Below the pieces are notes generated by a model. It made no database searches. It was not told the DNA's origin and worked only from the letters and a program-made list of their open reading frames with translations. Below are positions 31,006 through 38,999 of a DNA stretch of 46,355 nucleotides, piece after piece. Origin of the DNA: a virus. The stretch spans positions 1-46,355 of IMG/VR virus record IMGVR_UViG_3300017528_000110. One strand, given 5' to 3'. The position numbers were made by a program, and so were the translations under genes. Within the stretch, counting starts at the first letter, position 1. Each line of letters starts with the position of its first letter.

Positions 31006-34000
31006 CTACTGGTCTAACTCTCCCTTAAGCGTCGCCGGCGTCTTCGTTCCGATCAGACCCGGCTGAACTTTGCTGGCGGCAAGGTGCGTCGCCAGCTTCG
31101 TTCCGCGAAGATGGGTATGGCCGACCAGCGTCGCCGTTACCGTCGGCTCGATCCACCAGTTCGAAGACGGCGCGTGCCGCGGCTGCTCTTGGGTCGTAAC
31201 CGCGACGCGCTGGACGGCAGTTCGCGGTCCGGTAAACGACCGGCCGCTGTTCCACTTCGACGGCGACGGATGGTCGGGCTGCTCTTGGACCGTCAGCGCT
31301 CGACCGGCCGCCGGCGCCGCCGGCGTGACGATGATCGCCGACCGGAAGAACGACTGCGGATGATCGAGTACTTGCTCGATCTTCGTCAGCAGCGCGCGCA
31401 TCCCCGGAGCGTCGGTCGTCGGCTTCGTCTTCTGGACGAACGCGCCAGGGTGGTCCGGCTGCTCCTGACGCGTCGCAATCTGGCTGGAGATATCCGGCGA
31501 CTTGACGTTCGGACCGACGACGCCGGCGCGCAGACGTGCCGATGGATGGTCGGGCTGCTCTTGCTGCGTTGCCGCCTGCCGCTGCTCGGCGCTCTTGAAT
31601 AGCGACGGCGTAAAGCTGGGCGACCGGAGCGTCGAGCTGCCGGGATGGAACGGCTGCTCTTGCGTCGTCGTCAGCCGGTTCGAGATACCGGAACCGACGT
31701 TCGGTCCCTGGACGCCATGCCAGACGATCGCCGCGCCGTCGCGCGGCTGCTCGAGGACAGTCGTCGCCTTGCTCTGCGTCGGCGGCGTCGGCGAGACGGC
31801 CGGATTGACGAAGACGCCCGGCTTGACCTGGGCGCCAGGATGGAACGGCTGCTCCTGGGTCGTGACCGCTTCGTTCGTCGTCGGCGGTACCGGAGACGAC
31901 GCCAGCGGCAGACCGGCCAGCCGCGGCGCCGGATGGTCCGGCTGCTCTTGGCGGGTGATGAGCTCGTTCGAGATCGACGCCGAGCCGACGTTCGGCCCCT
32001 CGACGCCGGCGCGAGCCGTCGATCCGGGGTGGTCCGGCTGTTGCTGAACGGTAACAGCTCGATCGCTGATCGCCGGCCGGACGTTCGGACCGGGGACGCC
32101 GGCGTCGACTTGCGGGCCCGGATGGTCCGGCAGCTGCTGGACCGTGACTATGCGGTCTGCAATAGGCGGCCGTACGTTCGGTCCCTGCACCCCGGCCTTG
32201 GTCAGACTACCGGGATGGTCGGGAAGCTGCTGGGTGGTCAGCGCCCGGTCGCCACGGGGGTCTTTAAAGACGATGTTCGTCGGCGGGGCGCCGCGCCACG
32301 TCTGCGCTCCGGGGTGATCCAGCGGATATTGCTGGCTGGTCGTAAACGTTACGTCGATCGCCGGCGCAACATTCGGTCCCTGGACGCCCGCGCGGAGCTG
32401 CGGCAGCGGATGCCAGACCGGTTCCTGCGTCGTCGTGATCGAGCACTCGATCGACGGCGAGTTAACGTTCGGCCCTTGGACGCCGGCTTTTAGCCATGCG
32501 CCAGGATGCCAGACCGGTTCCTGTACGGTCGTCGCTTGATCCGCAATGCCCGGCGAGCCGACGTTCGGCCCCTGCTTGGCGGCGAGGAACCACGGCTGCG
32601 GATGCCACGGCTGCTCTTGGACGGTGCAGAACGTAACATCGACAGCCGGAGCGACGTTCGGTCCCTTCGGACCGCGCAGAGTGAACGAGCCTGGGTGCCA
32701 GGGCTGTTCCTGCGTCGTGGTGAACGTGACATCGACGGCTGGCGCTACGTTCGGACCTTGAACGCCCGGACGCGTCCAGGCGCGTCCAGCGTAGCCCTCC
32801 GGCGGCAGCTCTTGGACGGTCTGCTGATCGTTGTCGACCGGCGATGCGGCGACGACGCCCGTTGTCCGGATCGACTGCTTCGTAAAGACGTAGCCGGCGC
32901 CGTCATGCGCCAGCGTCTCGCGGTGAACGCCGGGGACGATATCGACTGAGATATAGCTGGGGTCGGCGTGAAAGTACGACCAGACGAACGCGTAGCCCTG
33001 CTGATCGCTGCGCGCCGGAACCTCTTGGACTGTCAGAGCGACGTCGCCGATCGAGCTGGCGGCCGCCGGCGAATAGGTCAGGACGATAAGTCCCTCGGCG
33101 CCGGTGCCGCCGACTGCCGATGTGACCGTTCCGCGGCATGCTCCAGCGCCGCCGCCGCCCGAGCCGTACTTGCCTCCGGCGCCGCCGTTCGCGGTCGTCA
33201 GCGTCGGACTGACGCCGGACGAGCCGCCAGCACCACCGCCGCCGCCGCCAGGGCCGGCGTTTACGCCGCCCGGGCTCGACGTCCACGTCGTGACGCCAGT
33301 TCCGCCGGCGCCGCCGGTCTTGACCATCGACGCGGTCGTCGTCGTACCGCCGGCGCCGCCGCCACCACCCGCGCCGCTGCTCGCCGCAGGAGTTCCTCCG
33401 GTACCCGCAGTCTGCGTTCCGGTCAGCGCTGTCGTGCCGGTGCCGCCCGACGCTCCACCGGGGCCGGTACCGCCGTTTGCGCCGCTTGTCGTCGACGCGT
33501 TCGTGCCGACCGTCGAGGATCCGGCGTTTGCACCGCCGCCACCGGCGCCGCCGCTGCCCGCTACGGCGCTGGTCGATGTGTCGCCGCCGGCCTTTCCGGC
33601 GCCCGTAGGACCGGCTGGTCCGCCGCCGCCACCGCCGCCGGAGATCGCAGCGCCAGCTGACGCGCCGCCGGCGCCCCCGTTGAAGCCGCTTTTCGTATAG
33701 GTAACCGTCGGCGTTCCGACGATATTGCTTCCGGTGCCTCCAGAGCCGGCGCTCGTAGTGCTGCCAGCCGCGCCAGCTTGAGAATAGTACGCGTTGACCA
33801 ACGCGTTCGTGTCTTCCCAAATCGTCGCCGTCAGGGTCTTGTTGACGTTGCTCGTATTGTGGAGCGCGACTTGGAAGTTGGTTGTGGCCCCAAGGTTTCC
33901 CGCCGACCACGTCAGCAGCGTATAGCCACCACCCGCGCCGCCGCCGCCGCCGCGCGCGCTTGTCGAGTTGCTTCCAGACGCGTTTGCGCCGTCTCCGCCG

Positions 34001-34095
34001 CAGCCGACCAGTTCGACCGTGTGGCCAGTTTCGTTGAAGTCGCCCGGGCGGGCGAAGGGAACGGTGCTCGCGTTCGTCAGAAAGACGACGGTCAT
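31006..34095 (-). CDS. Giant Gly-rich / 19-repeat virion protein
   Basis: The start is ATG at 34095 (MTVVFLTNASTVPFARPGDF), overlapping the previous stop (ATGA). The product has 1029 residues. Residues 1-342 are a Gly-rich domain (TVELVGCGGDG, many GGGGGAGG runs), like the Gly-rich domains of phage fibre or decoration proteins. Residues about 350-985 hold 19 copies of a roughly 33-residue unit whose core is T-x-Q-(E/Q)-Q-P-(D/W/F)-HP-G..., often followed by (R/K)AGVxGPNV. The last 45 residues differ (TATLVGHTHLRGTKLATHLAASKV). There is no signal peptide. It lies between head and connector genes, so it is probably an elongated virion protein, for example a head fibre or neck whisker. I do not recognise the repeat. 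Confidence 0.7.
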   Translation of the reverse strand: MTVVFLTNASTVPFARPGDFNETGHTVELVGCGGDGANASGSNSTSARGGGGGAGGGYTLLTWSAGNLGATTNFQVALHNTSNVNKTLTATIWEDTNALVNAYYSQAGAAGSTTSAGSGGTGSNIVGTPTVTYTKSGFNGGAGGASAGAAISGGGGGGGPAGPTGAGKAGGDTSTSAVAGSGGAGGGGANAGSSTVGTNASTTSGANGGTGPGGASGGTGTTALTGTQTAGTGGTPAASSGAGGGGGAGGTTTTASMVKTGGAGGTGVTTWTSSPGGVNAGPGGGGGGAGGSSGVSPTLTTANGGAGGKYGSGGGGAGACRGTVTSAVGGTGAEGLIVLTYSPAAASSIGDVALTVQEVPARSDQQGYAFVWSYFHADPSYISVDIVPGVHRETLAHDGAGYVFTKQSIRTTGVVAASPVDNDQQTVQELPPEGYAGRAWTRPGVQGPNVAPAVDVTFTTTQEQPWHPGSFTLRGPKGPNVAPAVDVTFCTVQEQPWHPQPWFLAAKQGPNVGSPGIADQATTVQEPVWHPGAWLKAGVQGPNVNSPSIECSITTTQEPVWHPLPQLRAGVQGPNVAPAIDVTFTTSQQYPLDHPGAQTWRGAPPTNIVFKDPRGDRALTTQQLPDHPGSLTKAGVQGPNVRPPIADRIVTVQQLPDHPGPQVDAGVPGPNVRPAISDRAVTVQQQPDHPGSTARAGVEGPNVGSASISNELITRQEQPDHPAPRLAGLPLASSPVPPTTNEAVTTQEQPFHPGAQVKPGVFVNPAVSPTPPTQSKATTVLEQPRDGAAIVWHGVQGPNVGSGISNRLTTTQEQPFHPGSSTLRSPSFTPSLFKSAEQRQAATQQEQPDHPSARLRAGVVGPNVKSPDISSQIATRQEQPDHPGAFVQKTKPTTDAPGMRALLTKIEQVLDHPQSFFRSAIIVTPAAPAAGRALTVQEQPDHPSPSKWNSGRSFTGPRTAVQRVAVTTQEQPRHAPSSNWWIEPTVTATLVGHTHLRGTKLATHLAASKVQPGLIGTKTPATLKGELDQ
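31141..33048 (-). repeat. Tandem ~100-bp repeat array encoding the 19 repeat units
   Basis: The units are diverged but in register, about 33 codons each. On the + strand the recurring block resembles gg(a/g)tggtccggctgctctt, which encodes QEQPDHP on the - strand. A second recurring block encodes GPNV (acgttcgg on +). Divergence among units suggests an old array, kept by selection rather than recent expansion. Confidence 0.75.
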
Positions 34096-34346
34096 AGGTG
34101 CACCGCCATCTCGCAATCCTCGAGCGGCGTCTCGCGGTTCGCGATCAGCGCGTAGCCTTCGGCGGCGCTGATGAGACGCGGCGCCTCGGCGATCGCATCA
34201 AACGGCTCTTGGATTAGAAGACCAGGGACCACGTACAGCCGCTCGGCGCGCTCGTGGTTGATGTGAAATTTCATCCGCCACAGCTCAGTGACGACGACGC
34301 GGCGGCCGCCCCACTTGTCGACGATGCAAGCGACAGAGCTGAGCAT
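34092..34346 (-). CDS. Small hypothetical late protein (84 aa)
   Basis: The stop overlaps the start of the repeat protein (ATGA). The product (MLSSVACIVDKWGGRRVVVTELWRMKFHINHERAERLYVVPGLLIQEPFDAIAEAPRLISAAEGYALIANRETPLEDCEMAVHL) is mixed alpha-beta, with two Cys far apart. The family is not recognised. Head-region position suggests a small structural or assembly protein. Confidence 0.55.
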   Translation of the reverse strand: MLSSVACIVDKWGGRRVVVTELWRMKFHINHERAERLYVVPGLLIQEPFDAIAEAPRLISAAEGYALIANRETPLEDCEMAVHL

Positions 34347-34364
34347 GGCCGCTGCCTCTCTGCG

Positions 34365-34592
34365 TCAATCGTCGATCGCGGTCTCGGTATACTCGACTTC
34401 GAACCTGATAACGTCCGGAGCGACGTGCGGCGCATGACGCGCGACGAATTCAGTCGCTTCCGGCTGGCGCGTCCAGGGCCACGGGAACGCCGCGTCTGGC
34501 GCGACGATCTCCAGCCGGCAGACCGGACAGCGCGCAAAGAACCGACGCGTAATCCGAACGCGCCGGCCGCCGGGAATGAAAGTCTCGATCAC
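34365..34592 (-). CDS. Small CxxC protein (75 aa), GTG start
   Basis: A GTG at 34592 overlaps the previous stop (GTGA). The product (MIETFIPGGRRVRITRRFFARCPVCRLEIVAPDAAFPWPWTRQPEATEFVARHAPHVAPDVIRFEVEYTETAIDD) has one C-x2-C pair and His residues that could complete a zinc site. The family is not recognised. Confidence 0.55.
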   Translation of the reverse strand: MIETFIPGGRRVRITRRFFARCPVCRLEIVAPDAAFPWPWTRQPEATEFVARHAPHVAPDVIRFEVEYTETAIDD

Positions 34593-34888
34593 GCTTCGCC
34601 GGGCTTTGCCGGCGCCGGCGCCGCCGCGGTATCTGAAGCTGCGTCGCCTTGGCTGACTTTCACGGTACAGTTGCCGCCCTTCTCGTCGAAATGACCGCTC
34701 GCGGCGACGGTGATCGGCTTGTCGCCGGGCATCTTCATAACGACGTTGTGCAGCAGCTGCTTGATCCCGAGCGGTATCGCCGCGCCCGGACCGGAATGGA
34801 TTTGCTGCTCGGCGTCGCCGTGGTGTCCGTGCGATGACGGATCGTTCGGCTTGCCAGCCTTGGTCGTGAAATTGACGCTGAAAGACAT
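34589..34888 (-). CDS. Small hypothetical late protein (99 aa)
   Basis: The product starts with a beta strand (MSFSVNFTTKAGKPNDPSSHGHHGD), has an IPLGIKQLLHNVVMKMPGDKPITVAASGHFDEKGGNCTVKVSQG core, and ends in an Ala/Pro-rich tail. A lone Cys and a His-rich loop are visible. It could be a minor virion decoration protein; the family is not recognised. Confidence 0.55.
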   Translation of the reverse strand: MSFSVNFTTKAGKPNDPSSHGHHGDAEQQIHSGPGAAIPLGIKQLLHNVVMKMPGDKPITVAASGHFDEKGGNCTVKVSQGDAASDTAAAPAPAKPGEA

Positions 34889-34910
34889 GGGCTTGTTCCT
34901 GCGTTGGAGA

Positions 34911-34961
34911 GAAGAAAGGCGGAGCGGCGCTTACCGTTGGGTGGGGGTTAGCCGCCCCGCC
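34911..34961 (-). terminator. Candidate intergenic terminator in head-gene region
   Basis: GGCGGAGCGGC (34918-34928) pairs with GCCGCCCCGCC (34951-34961) with a single A-C mismatch. On the - strand the stem is followed by TTTCTTCT. The loop is 22 bases. It separates a structural gene (34993-35448) from the small genes downstream and may reduce their expression. Confidence 0.5.
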
Positions 34962-34992
34962 TTGGAGACGGTCGAAGCGAGCTGTGCTTATG

Positions 34993-35448
34993 TTACTCTT
35001 CGACCGTCATCTCGAACGACGACGTGGCGTCGGTACCGGAGACGCCGCGGCAGCTGATCTGACCGGTCAGAACACCGTTCACGATCCACCACGGATTTGC
35101 AAGGGGGTGGATCAGGATCCCGAGACCGCCCTGCGAATTCCACGAGACGGCGAACAAGTTGCCGCCAGGGTCGGCCGTCGCCATGACCGGGTTCGTCGCG
35201 AACGTTCCGATACGCGAGCCGACGGTAACATAGTTCGGCTGGTGGTACGCGTTCGTTAGCGCGGTAAACGTCGAGGATCCGATGGTAGTCGGCCGGTTCC
35301 AACGCGTTCGAAGACCGGTCGAGGTCGTCTGCTGACCGCCCCAAGAGATCGAGATCACTTTCGCGAAGACGCCGGCAGTCTGGCTGTCGAGCGTCATGAT
35401 ATCCGAAGCGGTGATCTGACCGAGGGCGCCGCTGGTATAAGTCGGCAT
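34993..35448 (-). CDS. Hypothetical structural protein (151 aa)
   Basis: AGGAGAAATGCA precedes the ATG. The product is Ser/Thr/Gly-rich and beta-rich (PTYTSGALGQITASDIMTLDSQTAGVFAKVISISWGG, RTRWNRPTTIGSSTFTALTNAYHQPNYVTVGSRIGTFATNPVMAT, LGILIHPLANPWWIVNGVLTGQISCRGVSGTDATSSFEMTVEE), as in capsid decoration proteins. It is flanked by a hairpin terminator on its 3' side, which suggests high expression of this gene. The family is not recognised. Confidence 0.6.
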   Translation of the reverse strand: MPTYTSGALGQITASDIMTLDSQTAGVFAKVISISWGGQQTTSTGLRTRWNRPTTIGSSTFTALTNAYHQPNYVTVGSRIGTFATNPVMATADPGGNLFAVSWNSQGGLGILIHPLANPWWIVNGVLTGQISCRGVSGTDATSSFEMTVEE

Positions 35449-35476
35449 TGCATTTCTCCTTGTTTAGAGCTGACGC

Positions 35477-35779
35477 TCAGAGGCCGAGGACTTTCGACAA
35501 TTGTTCGCTTCGAGCTTTGTCCTCGACCATCCGCTCGACGCGCATCTTGAAATTGTTGCAGACGTGCCCGTTGCTTCCGTACTCGAACGTGCAACAGCTG
35601 CACATCGGACCGTCGCACGTGAAGCAGCGGTTCTCGCCGTACGCGCGCCAGTTTCTGCGGCTGATCGAAGCTTGGCAGTGCAAGCACGCAATCACATCGT
35701 CTTCGACCAGAAGTCCGCCGCTTGGCCGGTTGTCGCTCATCACGTAGCCGGCTTGATTGAAGATTGAACGCAGTCCCAT
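35477..35779 (-). CDS. Zinc-ribbon protein of the late operon (100 aa)
   Basis: The ATG at 35779 follows GGGAGACGACG; an internal Met 14 residues later is a less likely start. The product holds several Cys pairs: CLHC, CFTC, CSCC and a late Cys (GHVC), so it should bind two zinc ions, followed by a basic helical C-terminus (NFKMRVERMVEDKARSEQLSKVLGL). The family is not recognised. It sits among head genes, so it could be an assembly factor or a late transcription regulator. Confidence 0.6.
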   Translation of the reverse strand: MGLRSIFNQAGYVMSDNRPSGGLLVEDDVIACLHCQASISRRNWRAYGENRCFTCDGPMCSCCTFEYGSNGHVCNNFKMRVERMVEDKARSEQLSKVLGL

Positions 35780-35800
35780 ACTCGTCGTCTCCCTGTTCGC

Positions 35801-36169
35801 TTAGCCTCCCGACGCTGCATTGAGGATGGCGCGAGCGCCGGCGTTCGCCGATAGCGCTTGTCCGGCGACGTAGTTTTGCCAGCCCTGAATGGTCGTAAGG
35901 AGCTGGCTGATCTGGAACGACGAGAGCGAGCGCGGCAGCGCGACGATCGGATTTGTGGTCACTACCGTCGCGTCCGGGTTGGCTGTGTCGACGGTACCGT
36001 CCGCCTTAACCGGCGCGGTCTGCATGTTCGCGAGAACCGTCGCGCTTCCCTGGTCGGAATACGCGTTCGAGAGCGCCTCGATCTCCAGCGCGAGCTGGAT
36101 CAGGCGCTGCGCTGCGTCGACGATCCGCGCAACGTTCGCGATCGCCTGCGACTGCTTGTTCGTTGCCAT
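35801..36169 (-). CDS. Hypothetical late protein (122 aa)
   Basis: GGAGTTCAC precedes the ATG. The N-terminus is a long helix (NKQSQAIANVARIVDAAQRLIQLALEIEALSNAYSD), the centre Thr/Val/Asp-rich (VKADGTVDTANPDATVVTTNPIVALPRS), and the end helical. I do not recognise a family; similar small helical proteins occur in head regions of related phages. Confidence 0.6.
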   Translation of the reverse strand: MATNKQSQAIANVARIVDAAQRLIQLALEIEALSNAYSDQGSATVLANMQTAPVKADGTVDTANPDATVVTTNPIVALPRSLSSFQISQLLTTIQGWQNYVAGQALSANAGARAILNAASGG

Positions 36170-36179
36170 GTGAACTCCA

Positions 36180-36596
36180 TTACGGCCGACGGGCCGTTGC
36201 GAAATTGATGACGATCCCGGTAACCGAATTCGTGGCGTCGTTGTCGGCGATCGCGCCGGTCAGACAGAAGCCGAGACCGAGCGTGAACAGCAGACCGTTG
36301 TCCATGGCGATCGGCGGTACCGCCGGCGACGTCGAAACCGGGACCGGGATCGTGGTTACGGGAATATCGGTACCGCACGTCGGCGCCGTGGCCTTGTTGT
36401 AAAGCTTCAGAAACGCCGGCGTTGCCGTCGAGTTGACGGCGAAGACCATCTTGGCGACGACGTTGCCCGCGAGCACTAGTGTGCTGTTCGTCGAGGCAGC
36501 GCTCAGATACTTGACCGGCGAGCCGGGCTGCTGAGCGAGCGCTGGCGGCGCGAAAAGAAACGCGGCCAGGATGAGCAGATATCGAACTGTCTTCAT
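36180..36596 (-). CDS. Structural-region protein with Sec signal peptide (138 aa)
   Basis: AAAAGGAACGCGACC precedes the ATG at 36596; the longer frame upstream is a shadow. The N-terminus MKTVRYLLILAAFLFAPPALAQ is a clear signal peptide with an ALA-Q cleavage site. The mature part is a compact beta domain (SPVKYLSAASTNSTLVLAGNVVAKMVFAVNSTATPAFLKLYNKATAPTCGTDIPVTTIPVPVSTSPAVPPIAMDNGLLFTLGLGFCLTGAIADNDATNSVTGIVINFATA) with two Cys. Such a domain is found in phage virion proteins annotated as hypothetical. Export of a head-region gene product is unexpected. Confidence 0.65.
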   Translation of the reverse strand: MKTVRYLLILAAFLFAPPALAQQPGSPVKYLSAASTNSTLVLAGNVVAKMVFAVNSTATPAFLKLYNKATAPTCGTDIPVTTIPVPVSTSPAVPPIAMDNGLLFTLGLGFCLTGAIADNDATNSVTGIVINFATARRP

Positions 36597-36637
36597 GGTC
36601 GCGTTCCTTTTCTGGAGCAGTGAGAAGCGAGCTGATC

Positions 36638-37087
36638 TTAGGGCAGCGCGTATTCGATGACCACAGTCGCGTGGCCGACGTTGGTTGGGCCGGTCTGCAC
36701 GATGCGGATGTTGAAGTTGGTTGACGCCGGGAAGTTGCCGAGCTGCTGTGCCGCGGCGACGAGCGTATGGAAGACGACGCCGGCCGCCTTGATCGATGCG
36801 GCGGCGATATAGTCGACGCCGCCGACGGTCGAGCCGGCTTGCAGCGTCACGGTCGTGCCCGTGAACGCCGTGTCCGTATACGTTTGGGCGGACAAGATCG
36901 TCGCACCGGCCGGGATCGGAACGGCGAAGTCCGTATTCGCGACCGCGGTCACTGTGATGACCTGACGCGCGACGATCTGCGGCTTGCCGCCGATGCCGCT
37001 GGCCGGATCGACGATACCGCCGGGGCCGAGCCACAATACCGCCGCCATGACCTTTCCCTTGAAACGCTGCATGATACCGGTAGGCAT
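36638..37087 (-). CDS. Beta-rich structural protein (149 aa)
   Basis: AAGGAGCGAGAAC precedes the ATG. The product (MPTGIMQRFKGKVMAAVLWLGPGGIVDPASGIGGKPQIVARQVITVTAVANTDFAVPIPAGATILSAQTYTDTAFTGTTVTLQAGSTVGGVDYIAAASIKAAGVVFHTLVAAAQQLGNFPASTNFNIRIVQTGPTNVGHATVVIEYALP) shows a jelly-roll-like beta pattern common in decoration and head-fibre base proteins. The family is not recognised with certainty. Confidence 0.6.
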   Translation of the reverse strand: MPTGIMQRFKGKVMAAVLWLGPGGIVDPASGIGGKPQIVARQVITVTAVANTDFAVPIPAGATILSAQTYTDTAFTGTTVTLQAGSTVGGVDYIAAASIKAAGVVFHTLVAAAQQLGNFPASTNFNIRIVQTGPTNVGHATVVIEYALP

Positions 37088-37118
37088 GTTCTCGCTCCTT
37101 CAGTTTTTCTTAGGGGAG

Positions 37119-37298
37119 TTACGAGGCCCAGTTCCCCCGGGCGCGGGTTCGCCGGCGCGGCGTTGTTCTGCCGCGCCGTTCGTCTGCTCGTTTCTGCGCC
37201 CATTCCAGGCGACAGATCGGTGAGCAGTGCAGAGCGGACCGAAGCCGTCGCTGGTTTATCGGCTTGCCGCAATTCTTACAGAGACGCTCGTCGCCCAT
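37119..37298 (-). CDS. Tiny zinc-finger-like protein (59 aa)
   Basis: The ATG at 37298 shares a base with the upstream stop (TGATG). The product begins MGDERLCKNCGKPINQRRLRSALHCSPICRLEWAQKRADERRGRT; C-x2-C and C-x3-C, spaced as in short zinc fingers of the CKxCGKPI...CSxxCR type. The rest is Arg-rich, suggesting nucleic acid binding. The overlap and Cys pattern support a real gene, below usual length cut-offs. Confidence 0.6.
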   Translation of the reverse strand: MGDERLCKNCGKPINQRRLRSALHCSPICRLEWAQKRADERRGRTTPRRRTRARGNWAS

Positions 37299-37792
37299 CA
37301 GTCCACCGGTCCGTTTGGCTCTTCGCGCTTGGGAGCGTCCGGCGCTGTCGGCTCGCGTCTGATCGACGGACGTCGCTTCGCTGTCGGTACCGCCGAGCTG
37401 CGCGCAGCTGCTGGAGCCTCGGGGATGCCGGCAATCCGGTGCGCTTCGCTCTTGCTGACGCCGCGAGCGAGGATCCGGCCCTCGATCACGTCGAAGCGTT
37501 CGAAGCCCTTCGAGACGACGATCCGGCTGATATCTTCGGGGTCGGCCGGATGACTAACTTTCGGATCAACGACTTGCCGCTGCGCCGGCGGCGCGGCAAC
37601 GGAGACGCTCGCGGGATAGCAAGCGATCTTGCCGATCTCCATCAGATTGCGAAGGTTCTGCGGCTTCCACGTCCGCAGCTCGTCGCCGGTGATGACCTCG
37701 CCGGCGAGACGATCGCGGCCGCCGGCGTTGAATTTCTGCTTGACGATACCGCTGCCGATCTCGCGCGGTTCGAGGGGGCGAATGTTGAGCAT
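37298..37792 (-). CDS. Hypothetical late protein (164 aa)
   Basis: The start is the ATG at 37792 (MLNIRPLEP), behind GGAG at good spacing; a GTG ten codons upstream lacks one. LEPREIGSGIVKQKFNAGGRDRLAGEVITGDELRTWKPQNLRNLMEIGKIACYP is the ordered part, and IVVSKGFERFDVIEGRILARGVSKSEAHRIAG a second one; the C-terminus is Arg/Pro-rich and probably disordered. It directly follows the major capsid gene. The ordered C-terminal part could be a small DNA- or lid-like fold. The family is not recognised. Confidence 0.55.
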   Translation of the reverse strand: MLNIRPLEPREIGSGIVKQKFNAGGRDRLAGEVITGDELRTWKPQNLRNLMEIGKIACYPASVSVAAPPAQRQVVDPKVSHPADPEDISRIVVSKGFERFDVIEGRILARGVSKSEAHRIAGIPEAPAAARSSAVPTAKRRPSIRREPTAPDAPKREEPNGPVD

Positions 37793-37897
37793 GGTTCGAA
37801 ACTCCGTTTGCAGCTGGAACACCGCGCCGATCGGATTGCCGACCGGCGCGGTTGACGACCTCGATCCCCAGGGAAAAAGATCGAGACCCGCCGCTCG

Positions 37898-38890
37898 TTA
37901 CGCGACGATCGTGTCGAAGAAATATCCGAGATCAGTTCCGACGATTTGCATGTCGAACGCCATCTCGGCTTCGGTCCGGACCGTGCGAATACCGCGAAGC
38001 GGAACGGGGATTTGATACACCGCCACGCCCATATTGTTGATATTGATGAGCCCGGTCCAGCCGAACGTATAGCCGGCAGTCGGGATCATCAGACCGGGCT
38101 GCGGAGCCCGGTAGCAGAGCAGCGCCGTCTTGCCGGCGACGAACGACATGACCGCCGTCTGACCCTGCGCCGCCGAGTTGTAGACAGCGCGGGAGACGAT
38201 CACTTCCTCGACGTCGAAAGCTTCGGCGAGCAGCGCCGGCGTGATCGTGCCGGCGAACGTCTTCGTCGTGTACTTGATGCGGTCGATCACCAGCGGATGC
38301 TTTCGCAGCGCTTGGTAAACCGGCCACGTCATCACGAAAACGTTCGGCAGAAAGCCGGTGTTCTGCAAGATGGTCGTCTGACCGGTGGCGATATCCGTAA
38401 AAGGATCGCCGTTTGCGTCGTCCGACCACTGGATCGTCTGCGAAGCCGACGGCGCCGAAGCGACGCCGGTAATGGTCGTTCCCCAAACGGACGCGACCAT
38501 GTACTTCGCGACGAAGAGACGATCGCGGCGGATGAGCATTTTCTGCATCAGCTGCCGCGTTACGACGACGTCGAGATCGACCGCGGGGTCCGCGTTCGCG
38601 CGGACTTGCGAGCCGATGTCCTGGTGAAGAGCGTAGACCTTCGCCGAGTAAGTCTGCGTCGTCAGGTTCACGCCGCTGCCGGCGCTCTCCGTGGCGTCGG
38701 CGCGCTGTTGCGCCTCGTCCCGGAAAAAGTCCGCTTTGCTCCAGACGAAGTACACGTCTGTCTGGTGCTGGACCGGAACCATCGGGAAGACTTTATCCGC
38801 GATGTAAACGCTTTCGTCTTGCAGGTATGCGACCGCGACGTCGGTCAGCGCTGACGCTACGTGTACGTCGCCAAATACGGGTTCCGGCAT
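37898..38890 (-). CDS. Major capsid protein
   Basis: The product has 330 residues. FGDVHVASALTDVAVAYLQDESVYIADKVFPMVPVQHQTDVYFVWSKADFFRDEAQQRADATES is the typical N-terminus of the gpE-like/HK97-fold major capsid proteins of phages with P-loop-free, decoration-bearing heads; LPNVFVMTWPVYQALRKHPLVIDRIKY and TPALLAEAFDVEEVIVSRAVYNS are also conserved. The end (RTVRTEAEMAFDMQIVGTDLGYFFDTIVA) fits. A hairpin lies in the leader. It should be the most abundant virion protein, together with the decoration protein encoded upstream. Confidence 0.85.
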   Translation of the reverse strand: MPEPVFGDVHVASALTDVAVAYLQDESVYIADKVFPMVPVQHQTDVYFVWSKADFFRDEAQQRADATESAGSGVNLTTQTYSAKVYALHQDIGSQVRANADPAVDLDVVVTRQLMQKMLIRRDRLFVAKYMVASVWGTTITGVASAPSASQTIQWSDDANGDPFTDIATGQTTILQNTGFLPNVFVMTWPVYQALRKHPLVIDRIKYTTKTFAGTITPALLAEAFDVEEVIVSRAVYNSAAQGQTAVMSFVAGKTALLCYRAPQPGLMIPTAGYTFGWTGLININNMGVAVYQIPVPLRGIRTVRTEAEMAFDMQIVGTDLGYFFDTIVA

Positions 38891-38915
38891 AGCGGAAACT
38901 CCCCTCTTTCGGATT

Positions 38916-38962
38916 GCTGGCCCAAGGCGTGATGATGGTTATTTGCTCGACGCCGGGCCAGC
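38916..38962 (-). other. Hairpin in the leader of the major capsid gene
   Basis: GCTGGCCC (38916-38923) pairs with GGGCCAGC (38955-38962); an inner GGCGT/ACGCC stem follows a two-base bulge. It lies 26 bases upstream of the capsid start. On the - strand it is not followed by T's. This suggests a 5' mRNA stabiliser or processing site that raises capsid expression, rather than a terminator. Confidence 0.5.
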
Positions 38963-38999
38963 GTGCGAGCTGTCTTGCGACCGACTGTCGTCGATCGGA

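Noticed and set aside
36180-37034. Single long - strand frame over the 138-aa signal-peptide gene and the gene upstream of it
   Set aside because: The upstream half is a different register of the gene at 36638-37087; the real start is the ATG at 36596 with its own ribosome binding site.
36949-37272. - strand frame overlapping the 59-aa zinc-finger gene in another register
   Set aside because: The register of the 59-aa gene has Cys pairs and the TGATG overlap; this one is a shadow.
38916-38962. Hairpin before the capsid gene as a terminator
   Set aside because: No T-run follows on the - strand; kept only as a leader structure.
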